A stretch of DNA of 64,000 bases from Prosthecobacter gellanilyticus (lineage in GTDB: Bacteria > Verrucomicrobiota > Verrucomicrobiia > Verrucomicrobiales > Verrucomicrobiaceae). The notes under the pieces are model-generated. The model saw only the letters and a program-made list of their open reading frames with translations. It did no database searches and was not told the origin of the DNA. The stretch lies in assembly GCF_007992435.1 (NCBI RefSeq), contig NZ_BKAG01000022.1:42423-106422 (forward strand), written 5' to 3'. This document shows, one piece after another, positions 1 to 7,648 of the stretch (positions are counted from its first letter, which is position 1; each line of letters starts with the position of its first letter). The position numbers and the translations under genes were made by a program.

Positions 1-2199
1 GTGCAAAATAGGTTCGGCAGCCTTGAGGAGCTCCTCGCGCCCGACACCCTCGTCACTCCAAAAGCTGCATCCAGTCAGTGGTATGCTGATCATGCCTGTC
101 AGCGATGGTTCAAAGACTTCCTTGAAGGTCGGATGACAGCTCGGGAAAGCCCCCAGCTTCATCATGCCGCGCAGCCGCGCCCACTCCCGCGTGACGGGCT
201 GCCGCCAGCAGAGAGCCAGCAACGTCAGATCGTCTCTCCAGGACAGAGGATGTGGAGGTCTTGGGAGGGAAAAACGGTAGCAAAGCGTGGCGGCGAAGGT
301 GAGGGCTAACAAAAAGTTAGCTAGAAACCACCAGCCTGCCAGGGCCGTGACAACGACAAGAGGAATCCACAGCACTCCGCTGAACCAGTCCAGCGAGCAG
401 CGCCGGGAGTGCTGGTAGATGCCCTGGAAGAGACCATTGCCCAGCGGACCGTGAAAGATGCTGCCTTCCGCCAGATCCTCGGCAGGCGTGGAGTCGCCAT
501 AGATGGAGCCGCGCCAGCGGGCACCACCGCGCAGGCCGAATTTTTCCGGATGATCCTTCATCAGCAGCGCCTCGGCATGACCATAACCACGTTGCTGCCC
601 GAAGTAGGCCTTGAGAGTCCTCCGCCGATGATGCCAGACCATGGCACCCGGTATGAAGCGGAGGTGTCCACCAGCTTCACGCAGTCGCCAGCAGACATCC
701 ACATCGTCACCGGCGGTGCGGTAGTGCTCGCGGAATCCATGGATGGCCTCCAGCGCGCTCTTGCGGATGGCCAGATTGCAGCCTGGCAGATGCTCCGCCT
801 CGCTGTCATTCAGCATCACATGCGCCGGAGCACCAGGTGCTGCGGCCACCACGGCCTCCACATTGTTTCGCGGGGCCGGCGGGATGTTCGGGCCACCGCA
901 AGCGACCCACTTGGGATCGTCAAACCCGGCTGCGATATAGCCCAGCCAGTCCTCATCCATGATGCAGTCGTCATCCGTGTAAGCGAGGATGCTTCCTCGA
1001 GCCGCCTTCATGCCTCGATTGCGCGCCACGCTCAGTCCCGCATGGTCCTGATGCACATAGCGCACGGCGACGAAAGGCCTCACAATCGAGTCAATGTCCT
1101 CCGTGGATCCATCATCGATCACCAGCACCTCGTAGTTCGGATGGCGCAGCCTCTGCAGTGACTCCAAGCAAGCCCGCAGAGTCGCACCACCATTGTAAGT
1201 GCAGACGATGACGGAGATCAGTTCGCGGTTCTCAGTTCGCTGTTCTCGGTTCTCCGTTCCCGGTTGGCTATCTTCCAACCGTGAACCGTGAACCGCGAAC
1301 CGAGAGCTGGAAACCTGAAGCCGCGACTGTCTTCCCGCGTCGACGATCCCAAACCGCCACTCCGTCACATCCTGTCCACCGCGAAACCATTCATCCGTGT
1401 AGCTGAACCACACCGTGCCCGCCACCGCCGCACACCGGCACTCCTCTTCAAACCACGCAAAGGTCTCCGCCTGTGCAGCCGCGCCATGTGTGGCCGTGTC
1501 GAGCCCGAACTCGGTGATGACCAGCGGCTTGTTCCCCGCCAGATGATGCAGGCGCTGAAGGTAGCGGGCGAAGTTCTCCCGGTCCTCCAGATACACATTC
1601 ATCGCCAGGAAGTCAGCGTTTCTCGGGATGAGATACTCCGTGCTCGGATAGGTGGCGTAACTGAATAGTTGGTTCGGCGCGCATTCACGGCCGGCATCGA
1701 TCAGTTTCTCCAGAAAGTGCTGCACCTTGCTGGGGCCCATCCACCGCACGAGCGTCTTCTCGATCTCATTGCCGACGAGGAAAGCCGCCACGGCGGGGTG
1801 ATCACGCAGCCGTGTGGCCACAAAGCGCACATCTTCCAGGATGGTCTCCTGCTGCGACTTGCTGCGCAGGAAGTCCACATGATCCGTCCAGGCGATGCCC
1901 ACGATGAGCCGCAGTCCCAGTTTCAGCGCTTCCGTCAAAATCACTTCTGAAGGCGGCGTGTAGATGCGGACCGTATCAAACCCCATCTGACGGATCTGCG
2001 CCAGATCCGTGGCGATCCGTGCATCCTCGGGAAACTCCTCCCCGCGCGAGTTGGGTCGAAAGGGGCCATAGCTCACTCCGCGGAGAAAGACCTTCTCACC
2101 TTCAGCCCCGAGCCGGAAAAACTTCCCTGCGGTCACAAGCGCACCTGCCTGACCAGCCAGGGCAGGGGAGGGGGCTGTGGAGACAGACACAGAGGACAT
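1..2199 (-). CDS. Glycoside hydrolase (TIM barrel) - family 2 glycosyltransferase fusion, C-terminus beyond window edge
   Basis: The reading frame is open from the ATG at 2199 to the left edge (733 codons, no stop), so the gene is 3' truncated by the window. An in-frame TAA lies about 30 bases upstream of this ATG. Residues ~20-300 look like a TIM-barrel glycoside hydrolase (GH2/GH5-like clan) with GNE at 143-145 (acid/base) and TEFG at 229-232 (nucleophile). Residues ~327-560 are a GT2 domain: LISVIVCTYNGG start, DDG at 362-364, DDD at 409-411, and a GDDVD motif near 498. A hydrophobic segment at ~603-640 suggests membrane anchoring. It probably makes or remodels a cell-surface polysaccharide; the substrate is unknown. 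The linker between the two enzymes (residues ~298-326) is encoded by a palindromic DNA repeat, annotated separately. Confidence 0.85.
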   Translation of the reverse strand, partial: MSSVSVSTAPSPALAGQAGALVTAGKFFRLGAEGEKVFLRGVSYGPFRPNSRGEEFPEDARIATDLAQIRQMGFDTVRIYTPPSEVILTEALKLGLRLIVGIAWTDHVDFLRSKSQQETILEDVRFVATRLRDHPAVAAFLVGNEIEKTLVRWMGPSKVQHFLEKLIDAGRECAPNQLFSYATYPSTEYLIPRNADFLAMNVYLEDRENFARYLQRLHHLAGNKPLVITEFGLDTATHGAAAQAETFAWFEEECRCAAVAGTVWFSYTDEWFRGGQDVTEWRFGIVDAGRQSRLQVSSSRFAVHGSRLEDSQPGTENREQRTENRELISVIVCTYNGGATLRACLESLQRLRHPNYEVLVIDDGSTEDIDSIVRPFVAVRYVHQDHAGLSVARNRGMKAARGSILAYTDDDCIMDEDWLGYIAAGFDDPKWVACGGPNIPPAPRNNVEAVVAAAPGAPAHVMLNDSEAEHLPGCNLAIRKSALEAIHGFREHYRTAGDDVDVCWRLREAGGHLRFIPGAMVWHHRRRTLKAYFGQQRGYGHAEALLMKDHPEKFGLRGGARWRGSIYGDSTPAEDLAEGSIFHGPLGNGLFQGIYQHSRRCSLDWFSGVLWIPLVVVTALAGWWFLANFLLALTFAATLCYRFSLPRPPHPLSWRDDLTLLALCWRQPVTREWARLRGMMKLGAFPSCHPTFKEVFEPSLTGMISIPLTGCSFWSDEGVGREELLKAAEPILH
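1221..1310. repeat. Palindromic GTTCTCGG-type repeat inside the fusion gene
   Basis: The left arm is built of units such as GTTCGCGG, GTTCTCAG and GTTCTCGG. The right arm is built of the complementary units (GTGAACC, GCGAACC, GAGAGC). They meet at a perfect short stem CGGTTGG-ctatctt-CCAACCG (about 1261-1281). The repeat is translated in frame as a TENREQRTENREL-type peptide. A related dyad lies in an intergenic region at 40438-40578. Confidence 0.75.
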
Positions 2200-2263
2200 G
2201 CGGGAGAACCAGACATGCCCCAGAGCATTTTAGGACGCAAGAGTTGAGAAGCGCCCCTCGGGT

Positions 2264-2294
2264 GAATGACGAAACCAGAATGACGAATGACGAA
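2264..2294. repeat. GAATGACGAA short direct repeats
   Basis: The unit GAATGACGAA occurs at 2264, and GAATGACGAATGACGAA from about 2278, between the fusion gene and the surface-protein gene. It abuts the hairpin at 2292-2335. I recall similar GAATGACGAA runs from intergenic DNA of Planctomycetes and Verrucomicrobia; that is memory, not a search. Confidence 0.5.
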
Positions 2295-2335
2295 GGCCGG
2301 GAAGTCACACCCATGGAGGTGAGATCCCGGCCTTC
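2292..2335 (-). terminator. Hairpin downstream of the beta-roll surface protein
   Basis: Perfect 11-bp inverted repeat GAAGGCCGGGA (2292-2302) / TCCCGGCCTTC (2325-2335) with a 22-base loop, 20 bases past the stop codon of the minus-strand gene ending at 2355. There is no clear U-run, so it could be a factor-independent terminator or only an RNA-stabilising hairpin. Confidence 0.45.
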
Positions 2336-2354
2336 ATAAGACATTTAAATCAAC

Positions 2355-4451
2355 TCAGCTCACCGGCACGTTGTAGGCATTGCCACTCAGAGTCTGGCCG
2401 CCGTTTTGCTGCACGGTGTCCGCGCCCGTGCCTGAATCGAAGATGCTGCTGAAGTTTCTGAAGATGTTCGTGTTTGTGGCGGACGGAGCGCCATTGCCGG
2501 TGCCGAAGATGAACTGGTCATCCCCCGTGCCGCTCAGGATCTTCACGGCGGAGTTCCAGCGGTTCACGCCGCTATATTCAGGCCCTGCGAGGTTGTCGAA
2601 CTTCAGGACATCGTTTCCATCACCCGTGGTCACATTCACGGCATTGTTGAAGGTGGAATCATCGATCGTCAGCGTGGAGACACCCTTGCCCAGGGCACTG
2701 GTGAAGGTGCCAAACACGGTCGCGTCACGCACCGTCAGGAAATCAGTCTCGGCCGTGGCGCTTAGGGACTGCACGCTCACGGCACTCCTCACCACGGCTT
2801 GCGCGAGAACCAGCCGGTTCAGTCCTGCGCCCAGTTTGGCGGTCACTCCACCCGTCAGATAGGTGCTGCCAGCATCACCTTGAGCATTCACGCCTACATA
2901 CACCTGATCCTGGCCCTTGCCGCCGGTGTAGATGATGGAGCTAAGCTGGCCGTTGGTGCCATGGAGCATCACCTGATTGTCTCCGTCTCCAGCAGCGATG
3001 GTCAGGCTCTGCCCGACGAGAAGATCCACACCCCCGAAGTCGATGGAGTCATTCCCCGCTCCTCCGGTGTAGGACAGAGCTCCGGCCACACGTACATCCC
3101 CGCCGGAGTTGTTGAAAAAGTTCGTGCCCGCCCCCAGGTTCATGAGAATGGAGCCGAGGACGTTCAGCTCTCCGGTCATGCTCACACTGTCATTGCCAGT
3201 GAGGCCGGTGACGCTGAGATTGCCGCCGATCGTGACATCGGCATTGCCAAAGTTCACACCATTGGCACCTGCACCCAGGCTGGCGATCATGCCGCCGCGA
3301 ATGTCCACATCCACATTCGCGCCGAAGTCGAGCTGATCATTGCGCGTGCCGCCGAGGTAGCTGAAAATACTGCCGATTTTCAAGGTGCTGCCTGTGGTTA
3401 TGTTGAAGAGATTGTCTTCCAGCGTGTTCGCCTTCACATCGACGGTGAAGCTGGTGCTGGTGGTCAGCGCCGCATTGCTGCCAAACTGCACATCCAGGCC
3501 AGCCTTGCCGCCCTTCAGCAGCACCGAGTTGGCATTGACGGAGGCATCCTGGGCCAGCGCAAACGAGTTTGTCCCGTCCTTCATGTCGATGGTGAAGGCC
3601 CCTGACACATTGACCTCGGTGAACACAATCACTGAGTCGGAACCGCCACCGGTGGTGATGCTCAGGGGGCCGCCGATCATAATGTCTTCGGGGTTGATGA
3701 CGCCCAGCGCCACGGTGTTGTTCCCGGTTCCCAGGCTGATGCTCATGCCCTGTTCCACCCGCAGGCCACCATCCAGGTAAAGCAGGGAACCACCCGTGCC
3801 GGCTGCCTTGATTTCCAACTTGCCGCCAGAAACGTCCAGGTCGCCAGTGAAGAGGCCGCCGCCGCTGCCGAGATCCACGGTCAGCCCCTTGGTGAAAGTC
3901 TGGGTGCCAAAAGGACCGATGGTGATGTCCCCCCCACCCAGGCCTGCGGACAAGAGCGTCTTGTTGGCGAAGGTGGCCGTGCCTTCAAACTGGAGGGAGT
4001 CATAGCCATCTCCGAGGTCAAATTTGGTTAGGCCATTGAAGACCGGGTTGAGCTCATCATGGATGCTCACGTTATCCACACCCTTGCCGCCGAGGACTTC
4101 AAAAAGGCCTTCCAGGATCACCAGTTCCGCGCCGGGGGCGGCCGTGGACGTCATGACGAGCTTGTCGTTTCCGTCACCCAGATTGATCTTCGTGGTCAGG
4201 GTGACCGGCATGTTGTTGATCTCGAAGCCCGCCGCGACGCCGTTCAGACTGAAGGCGGTGTCTCCGTTGGTGCTGGTGAACTTCCACGTGTCACCCGCTG
4301 TGTGGGTCATGATGAAGTCGTCATTCCCGGCACTCCCACTGATGATCATGCTGTTCGTCACCGCATTGTAGACGACGGAGACGACACCTGCGGGTGCGAT
4401 CTTGGGCTCCAGAGACTCCAGCACGCTCACGAAGGGGGGTGGGTTTTTCAT
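2355..4451 (-). CDS. Repeat-rich exported surface protein with LEPKIAPAG N-terminus
   Basis: About 698 residues from the ATG at 4451 (MKNPPPF...); alternatives are ATG 4475 and TTG 4490. The N-terminus lacks an ordinary signal peptide. It carries SVLESLEPKIAPAG, resembling the LEP(R/K)xxA-type leaders I know from Planctomycetes and Verrucomicrobia cell-surface proteins. The rest is an array of Gly/Asn/Asp-rich beta-strand repeats (GGAGNDSIDFGG, LGDGNDKLVM, GDGDNQVMLHG) like RTX/beta-roll or haemolysin-type calcium-binding repeats but looser. No enzymatic domain is visible. It is likely a structural surface or adhesin-like protein; ligand and anchoring are unknown. It is divergent from prs. 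Confidence 0.8.
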   Translation of the reverse strand: MKNPPPFVSVLESLEPKIAPAGVVSVVYNAVTNSMIISGSAGNDDFIMTHTAGDTWKFTSTNGDTAFSLNGVAAGFEINNMPVTLTTKINLGDGNDKLVMTSTAAPGAELVILEGLFEVLGGKGVDNVSIHDELNPVFNGLTKFDLGDGYDSLQFEGTATFANKTLLSAGLGGGDITIGPFGTQTFTKGLTVDLGSGGGLFTGDLDVSGGKLEIKAAGTGGSLLYLDGGLRVEQGMSISLGTGNNTVALGVINPEDIMIGGPLSITTGGGSDSVIVFTEVNVSGAFTIDMKDGTNSFALAQDASVNANSVLLKGGKAGLDVQFGSNAALTTSTSFTVDVKANTLEDNLFNITTGSTLKIGSIFSYLGGTRNDQLDFGANVDVDIRGGMIASLGAGANGVNFGNADVTIGGNLSVTGLTGNDSVSMTGELNVLGSILMNLGAGTNFFNNSGGDVRVAGALSYTGGAGNDSIDFGGVDLLVGQSLTIAAGDGDNQVMLHGTNGQLSSIIYTGGKGQDQVYVGVNAQGDAGSTYLTGGVTAKLGAGLNRLVLAQAVVRSAVSVQSLSATAETDFLTVRDATVFGTFTSALGKGVSTLTIDDSTFNNAVNVTTGDGNDVLKFDNLAGPEYSGVNRWNSAVKILSGTGDDQFIFGTGNGAPSATNTNIFRNFSSIFDSGTGADTVQQNGGQTLSGNAYNVPVS

Positions 4452-4661
4452 AGGGTGGATCAGGCTGCCGCCCATGCCCCCGGTAAACAAGACAACCTTA
4501 AGTCCATTTCAAATTCCTTACATTCAACCTTTCCGGATGGCCGGGTTTTCAAACCACCGCCAGCCGCCGTAAATCACGGTAAACGACCGTAATCCGCTCC
4601 CCATCGGCTCCGGCCCTTGATTTCTGTGACAGTCTCGCCAATCTCGCGGCCCCTTCTCCTC

Positions 4662-5594
4662 ATGATCGACTCCTACAAGGTTCTCAGCGGCAGCTCGCAC
4701 CCCGAACTGGCCAAACTCATCTGCCAGAATCTCGGCATCAGTCTCTGCGCTGCCGAGCTCACCACCTTTCCGGACGGGGAGACCTTTGTTCAGATCCAGG
4801 AAAACATCCGCGGCCGTGACATCTTCATCGTCCAGCCCACCTGTCCGCCGACGAACCAGAACCTGATGGAGCTCCTCATCATGGTGGATGCCGTCCGCCG
4901 TGCCAGCGCCGCCCGCATCACGGCCGTGCTGCCCTTCTTTGGTTATGCCCGTCAGGACCGCAAGGACCGCCCCCGTGTGCCCATCACCGCGAAGCTCGTG
5001 GCAAACCTCCTCGTGGCCTCCGGTGTGAACCGCGTGCTCACCATGGACCTGCATGCCGGCCAGATTCAGGGCTTCTTTGACATCCCGGTGGACCATCTCT
5101 ACGCCGGTCCCGTGCTCATCAAGGCCATCAAGGAGCGGAACATCCAGGACCTCGTCGTCGTCTCTCCAGACGTGGGCGGCATCAAGATGACCCACGCCTA
5201 TGCCAAGGCTCTGAAGGCACCCATGGCCATCGTCGCCAAAAACCGCGTCAGCGCTGATGAAGTGGAAGCTCTGAATGTGATCGGTGACGTGGCAGGCAAA
5301 AACGTCCTCCTCGTGGACGACCTCACCGAAACCGCCGGCACCCTCACCGCGGCCTCTGAGCTGCTCCGCAAGCACGGCGCCAAAAACATCTATGCCGGCG
5401 TCTCTCACGGCGTCCTCGGTGAAAAGGGCCGCTCCCGCATCGCCAAGTCCTCCATCATTGAGCTCTTCGCCACGAACTCCGTGCCCCAGGCCCACGGTGA
5501 AAAGGTCACCGCCCTCGATATCGCCCCGCTGCTGGCCCAGGCCATCCAGCGCATCCATAAAGATGAATCCGTGACCTCTCTTTTTGATATTTAG
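4662..5594 (+). CDS. prs: Ribose-phosphate pyrophosphokinase
   Basis: 310 residues, normal for class I PRPP synthetase, which makes PRPP from ribose-5-phosphate and ATP for nucleotide, His and Trp synthesis in the cytoplasm. Visible motifs are FPDGETFVQI near the N-terminus, the flexible loop FFGYARQDRKDRPR near residue 92, MDLHAGQIQGFFDIPVDHLYA near 127, and the PRPP loop VDDLTETAGTL at 218-228. The usual DxxxTxGT ribose-phosphate loop is kept, but the common IDT is TET. The ATG at 4662 is preferred over an upstream TTG because the family homology begins there (MIDSYKVLSGSSHPELA). Confidence 0.96.
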   Translation: MIDSYKVLSGSSHPELAKLICQNLGISLCAAELTTFPDGETFVQIQENIRGRDIFIVQPTCPPTNQNLMELLIMVDAVRRASAARITAVLPFFGYARQDRKDRPRVPITAKLVANLLVASGVNRVLTMDLHAGQIQGFFDIPVDHLYAGPVLIKAIKERNIQDLVVVSPDVGGIKMTHAYAKALKAPMAIVAKNRVSADEVEALNVIGDVAGKNVLLVDDLTETAGTLTAASELLRKHGAKNIYAGVSHGVLGEKGRSRIAKSSIIELFATNSVPQAHGEKVTALDIAPLLAQAIQRIHKDESVTSLFDI

Positions 5595-5613
5595 TAGCGC
5601 TGTTAACAACTCT

Positions 5614-5641
5614 TTGACATCCCCGATCCGGCGTGTAGTCT
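5614..5641 (+). promoter_or_regulatory. Putative sigma70-type promoter of rplY
   Basis: TTGACA at 5614-5619 and TAGTCT at 5636-5641, spacing 16 bases, ending about 50 bases upstream of the rplY start codon and just after the prs stop. Sequence match only. Confidence 0.45.
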
Positions 5642-5689
5642 CGCGCCCCCTTTCCCCCACCCCTAACTGTTCACTAGAACTTAAGCACC

Positions 5690-6355
5690 ATGGCCAAGAT
5701 CCTCGACCTCGTCGCCCAACCTCGCAGCATTTCCGGCACTGCGGCAGTCAAACGTCTCCGCAAGACTGGCAGCACCCCTGCAGTGGTTTATGGCCGCAAA
5801 GTGGCTCCCGCGAACGTGCAGGTGGACACCAAGACCTTCACGAAGATCCTTCAGGGCAGCTCCTCGGACAACATCCTGGTCAGCCTGAAGCTGGACAACG
5901 GCGAGCAGCTCGCCCTCGTGCAGGAAGTGCAGCATGACCACCTCAAGGGCGGCATCACCCACATCGACTTCCACGCCATCGCTTTCGACGAAGAGATCCA
6001 CGCTGAAGTGCCGGTCGAAGTCGTCGGTGAGGCTCCTGGCCTGAAGTTCGGCGGTCTGGTGGAAGCCATCCATCACGAGATCGAAGTTCGCTGCCTTCCG
6101 AAAGACCTTCCAGAGCGCATCTCCATTGACGTGTCCGCTCTTGAGCTCGGCAAAGCCATCCACGTGGGTGAGATCAAGTTCCCTGAAGGCGTCCGTCCTT
6201 CCCTCGCCGGTGACGTCGTCGTCGTCATGTGCGTGGAGCCCAAGGTTGAGGCCGAGCCTGAGCCTGCCGCCGCCGCTGCTGCTGCCAAGGCCGCTCCTGC
6301 TGCCAAAGCCGCTGCTCCTGCCGCTGCCGCCGCCAAGGCTCCTGCCAAGAAGTAA
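5690..6355 (+). CDS. rplY: 50S ribosomal protein L25 (CTC/TL5 form)
   Basis: 221 residues. The N-terminal ~95 residues form the L25 5S-rRNA-binding domain (RSISGTAAVKRLRKTGSTPAVVYG), followed by the CTC/TL5 C-terminal beta domain (EVPVEVVGEAPGLKFGGLVE). The last ~40 residues are an Ala/Pro/Lys-rich low-complexity tail ending AKAPAKK, longer than in most homologues. In many bacteria ctc/rplY sits between prs and pth, exactly as here, which supports the call. Start ATG 5690. Confidence 0.95.
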   Translation: MAKILDLVAQPRSISGTAAVKRLRKTGSTPAVVYGRKVAPANVQVDTKTFTKILQGSSSDNILVSLKLDNGEQLALVQEVQHDHLKGGITHIDFHAIAFDEEIHAEVPVEVVGEAPGLKFGGLVEAIHHEIEVRCLPKDLPERISIDVSALELGKAIHVGEIKFPEGVRPSLAGDVVVVMCVEPKVEAEPEPAAAAAAAKAAPAAKAAAPAAAAAKAPAKK

Positions 6356-6369
6356 CCCTTCTGATCCCT

Positions 6370-6418
6370 GCCGCCTGCGGTGCCTGCTGATGCTCCATCC
6401 ATGTCAGACGCAGGCGGC
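6370..6418 (+). promoter_or_regulatory. Inverted repeat enclosing the pth start codon
   Basis: GCCGCCTGCG (6370-6379) and CGCAGGCGGC (6409-6418) are perfect 10-bp complements. The loop of 29 bases contains the pth ATG at 6401. In the rplY-pth mRNA this stem could act as an attenuator or control pth translation. There is no U-run, so a terminator is less likely. Confidence 0.4.
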
Positions 6419-6997
6419 GTGATCCCGAAACTCATCGTCGGCCTCGGAAACCCCGGACTCGAATACCGCGACACCCGTCATAACATCGGATTCATGGTCG
6501 TGGACGAACTGGCTCGCCGATTTGGAGTTTCCTTCACCGAGGAAAAGCGCTGGCATGGCCTCGTGGCCAAGATCGCCGGTGCCTGGCTCCTGAAGCCGCA
6601 GACTTATATGAATGACTCTGGCCGCAGCGCTCGCGCTGTCGGCCAGTTTTATAAAGTCACTCCTGCTGAGACTCTCGCCGTCTATGATGACGTCGACCTG
6701 CCCCTGGGCCGCGTACGCATGCGCCTCGCCGGATCCGCAGGCGGGCACAATGGCATCAAGTCCATGATCGCCAGCCTCGGCACGGACGCTTTTCCACGCT
6801 TAAAGTTAGGCATCGCCGCTGAGTCCGGACGTCCGGCAGGCGACCGCCTCGTCGGCCATGTGCTCGGCAAATTTCGTGAGGAGGAGCTGCCCACGCTCAA
6901 TCTCATCGTCCAGACCGCCGCGGATGCCCTCATCAATGCCTTGCAAACCGGCCTTGATGCAGCCATGAACCGCTTCAACCGCACCCTTTCTCTCTAA
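6401..6997 (+). CDS. pth: Peptidyl-tRNA hydrolase
   Basis: 198 residues, normal for Pth, the enzyme that recycles peptidyl-tRNA released from stalled ribosomes. It shows GLGNPGLEYRDTRHNIGFMV (catalytic His in TRHN), YMNDSGRSA, the catalytic Asp in YDDVDLPLGRVR, and GSAGGHNGIKS for tRNA binding. The ATG at 6401 is preferred over the GTG at 6380 because only a few residues precede the conserved core. It lies between rplY and rpsF, a common translation gene group. Confidence 0.95.
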   Translation: MSDAGGVIPKLIVGLGNPGLEYRDTRHNIGFMVVDELARRFGVSFTEEKRWHGLVAKIAGAWLLKPQTYMNDSGRSARAVGQFYKVTPAETLAVYDDVDLPLGRVRMRLAGSAGGHNGIKSMIASLGTDAFPRLKLGIAAESGRPAGDRLVGHVLGKFREEELPTLNLIVQTAADALINALQTGLDAAMNRFNRTLSL

Positions 6998-7026
6998 AAG
7001 AACCCCAGAACCAGTAAGCAAGCACC

Positions 7027-7311
7027 ATGAAACGCAACTACCAGGCCCTCATCGTCCTCGACCTCAAAGGCAAGGAAGAATCCGTCGACACCCTCATCTC
7101 CAACATCGGCAAAGATTTTGAGAAGGCCGGCGCCAAGCTCGAGCAGATCGACCAGCTCGGCAAACGTAACTTCCCTTACAGCCCTCGCCACGTCACCAGC
7201 GGCTTCTTCGTGAAGTATCACGTCTCCGCAGACAACGCCACGCTGGACGCCGTCCGCGGCAAGCTGAAGCTGAACGACAGCGTCTACCAGCAGTACTACC
7301 AGCGCGCCTGA
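7027..7311 (+). CDS. rpsF: 30S ribosomal protein S6
   Basis: 94 residues of the S6 fold (YQALIVLDLKGKEESVDTLIS..., LEQIDQLGKRNFPYSPRH, FFVKYHVSADNATLDAVRGKLKLND). It starts at ATG 7027, 29 bases after pth. The common downstream partners ssb, rpsR and rplI are absent: a strong terminator follows at once, so the group ends here. S6 binds 16S rRNA in the small subunit platform. Confidence 0.93.
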   Translation: MKRNYQALIVLDLKGKEESVDTLISNIGKDFEKAGAKLEQIDQLGKRNFPYSPRHVTSGFFVKYHVSADNATLDAVRGKLKLNDSVYQQYYQRA

Positions 7312-7347
7312 GTCCGGGCCCGCGGTTGAACGCCGTTTTTATTTTCA

Positions 7348-7390
7348 GACCTCACCACGCTCTTTGTTGGGCCTGGTGAGGTCTTTTTTT
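7348..7390 (+). terminator. Rho-independent terminator of rplY-pth-rpsF
   Basis: GACCTCACCA (7348-7357) pairs with TGGTGAGGTC (7374-7383) and is followed by a run of eight or more T. It sits about 37 bases after the rpsF stop and is a textbook intrinsic terminator. Confidence 0.9.
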
Positions 7391-7474
7391 TGCAGAGTGA
7401 TGGCTATTTTGGAGTGTTTTTGGTTAGGCTCACCTTGCTGCGGATCTCATTGGTGTCCTCCAATGCCGGCAAGG

Positions 7475-7530
7475 GTAGAAAAATTAGGGTAGAAAGATTT
7501 CAGAAAATATTTCTACCTTAATATTTCTAC
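7475..7530. repeat. GTAGAAA-type palindromic intergenic repeat
   Basis: The left arm GTAGAAAAATTAGGGTAGAAA and a right arm reading TTTCTACCTTAATATTTCTAC are complementary at all but about three of 21 positions. It lies in the 337-base gap between rpsF and aroA, which otherwise holds only the rpsF terminator and one copy of the TTTGGTTAGG motif (7419-7428). Confidence 0.6.
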
Positions 7531-7648
7531 ATTTAAGAACGGATGCTCGACCGCATCAAACTCCGTTCTGACGTCGAGACCTTCTTGAAATCACCCCCAA
7601 GCGGGACGATGGACCTTTCCCGCCATTCCCGGCGCTCCTTTCCCACCC

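Noticed and set aside
409..1161. Plus-strand frame in the first kilobase
   Set aside because: The minus strand encodes a continuous GH-GT2 protein with catalytic motifs over the same bases; the plus frame has no protein character.
4524..5660. Long open frame antisense to prs
   Set aside because: Composition is His/Asp/Gly-rich antisense reading of a G+C-rich gene; prs itself is unmistakable. The same applies to antisense frames over aroA (7556-9040), the Calx-beta genes and the TPR gene.
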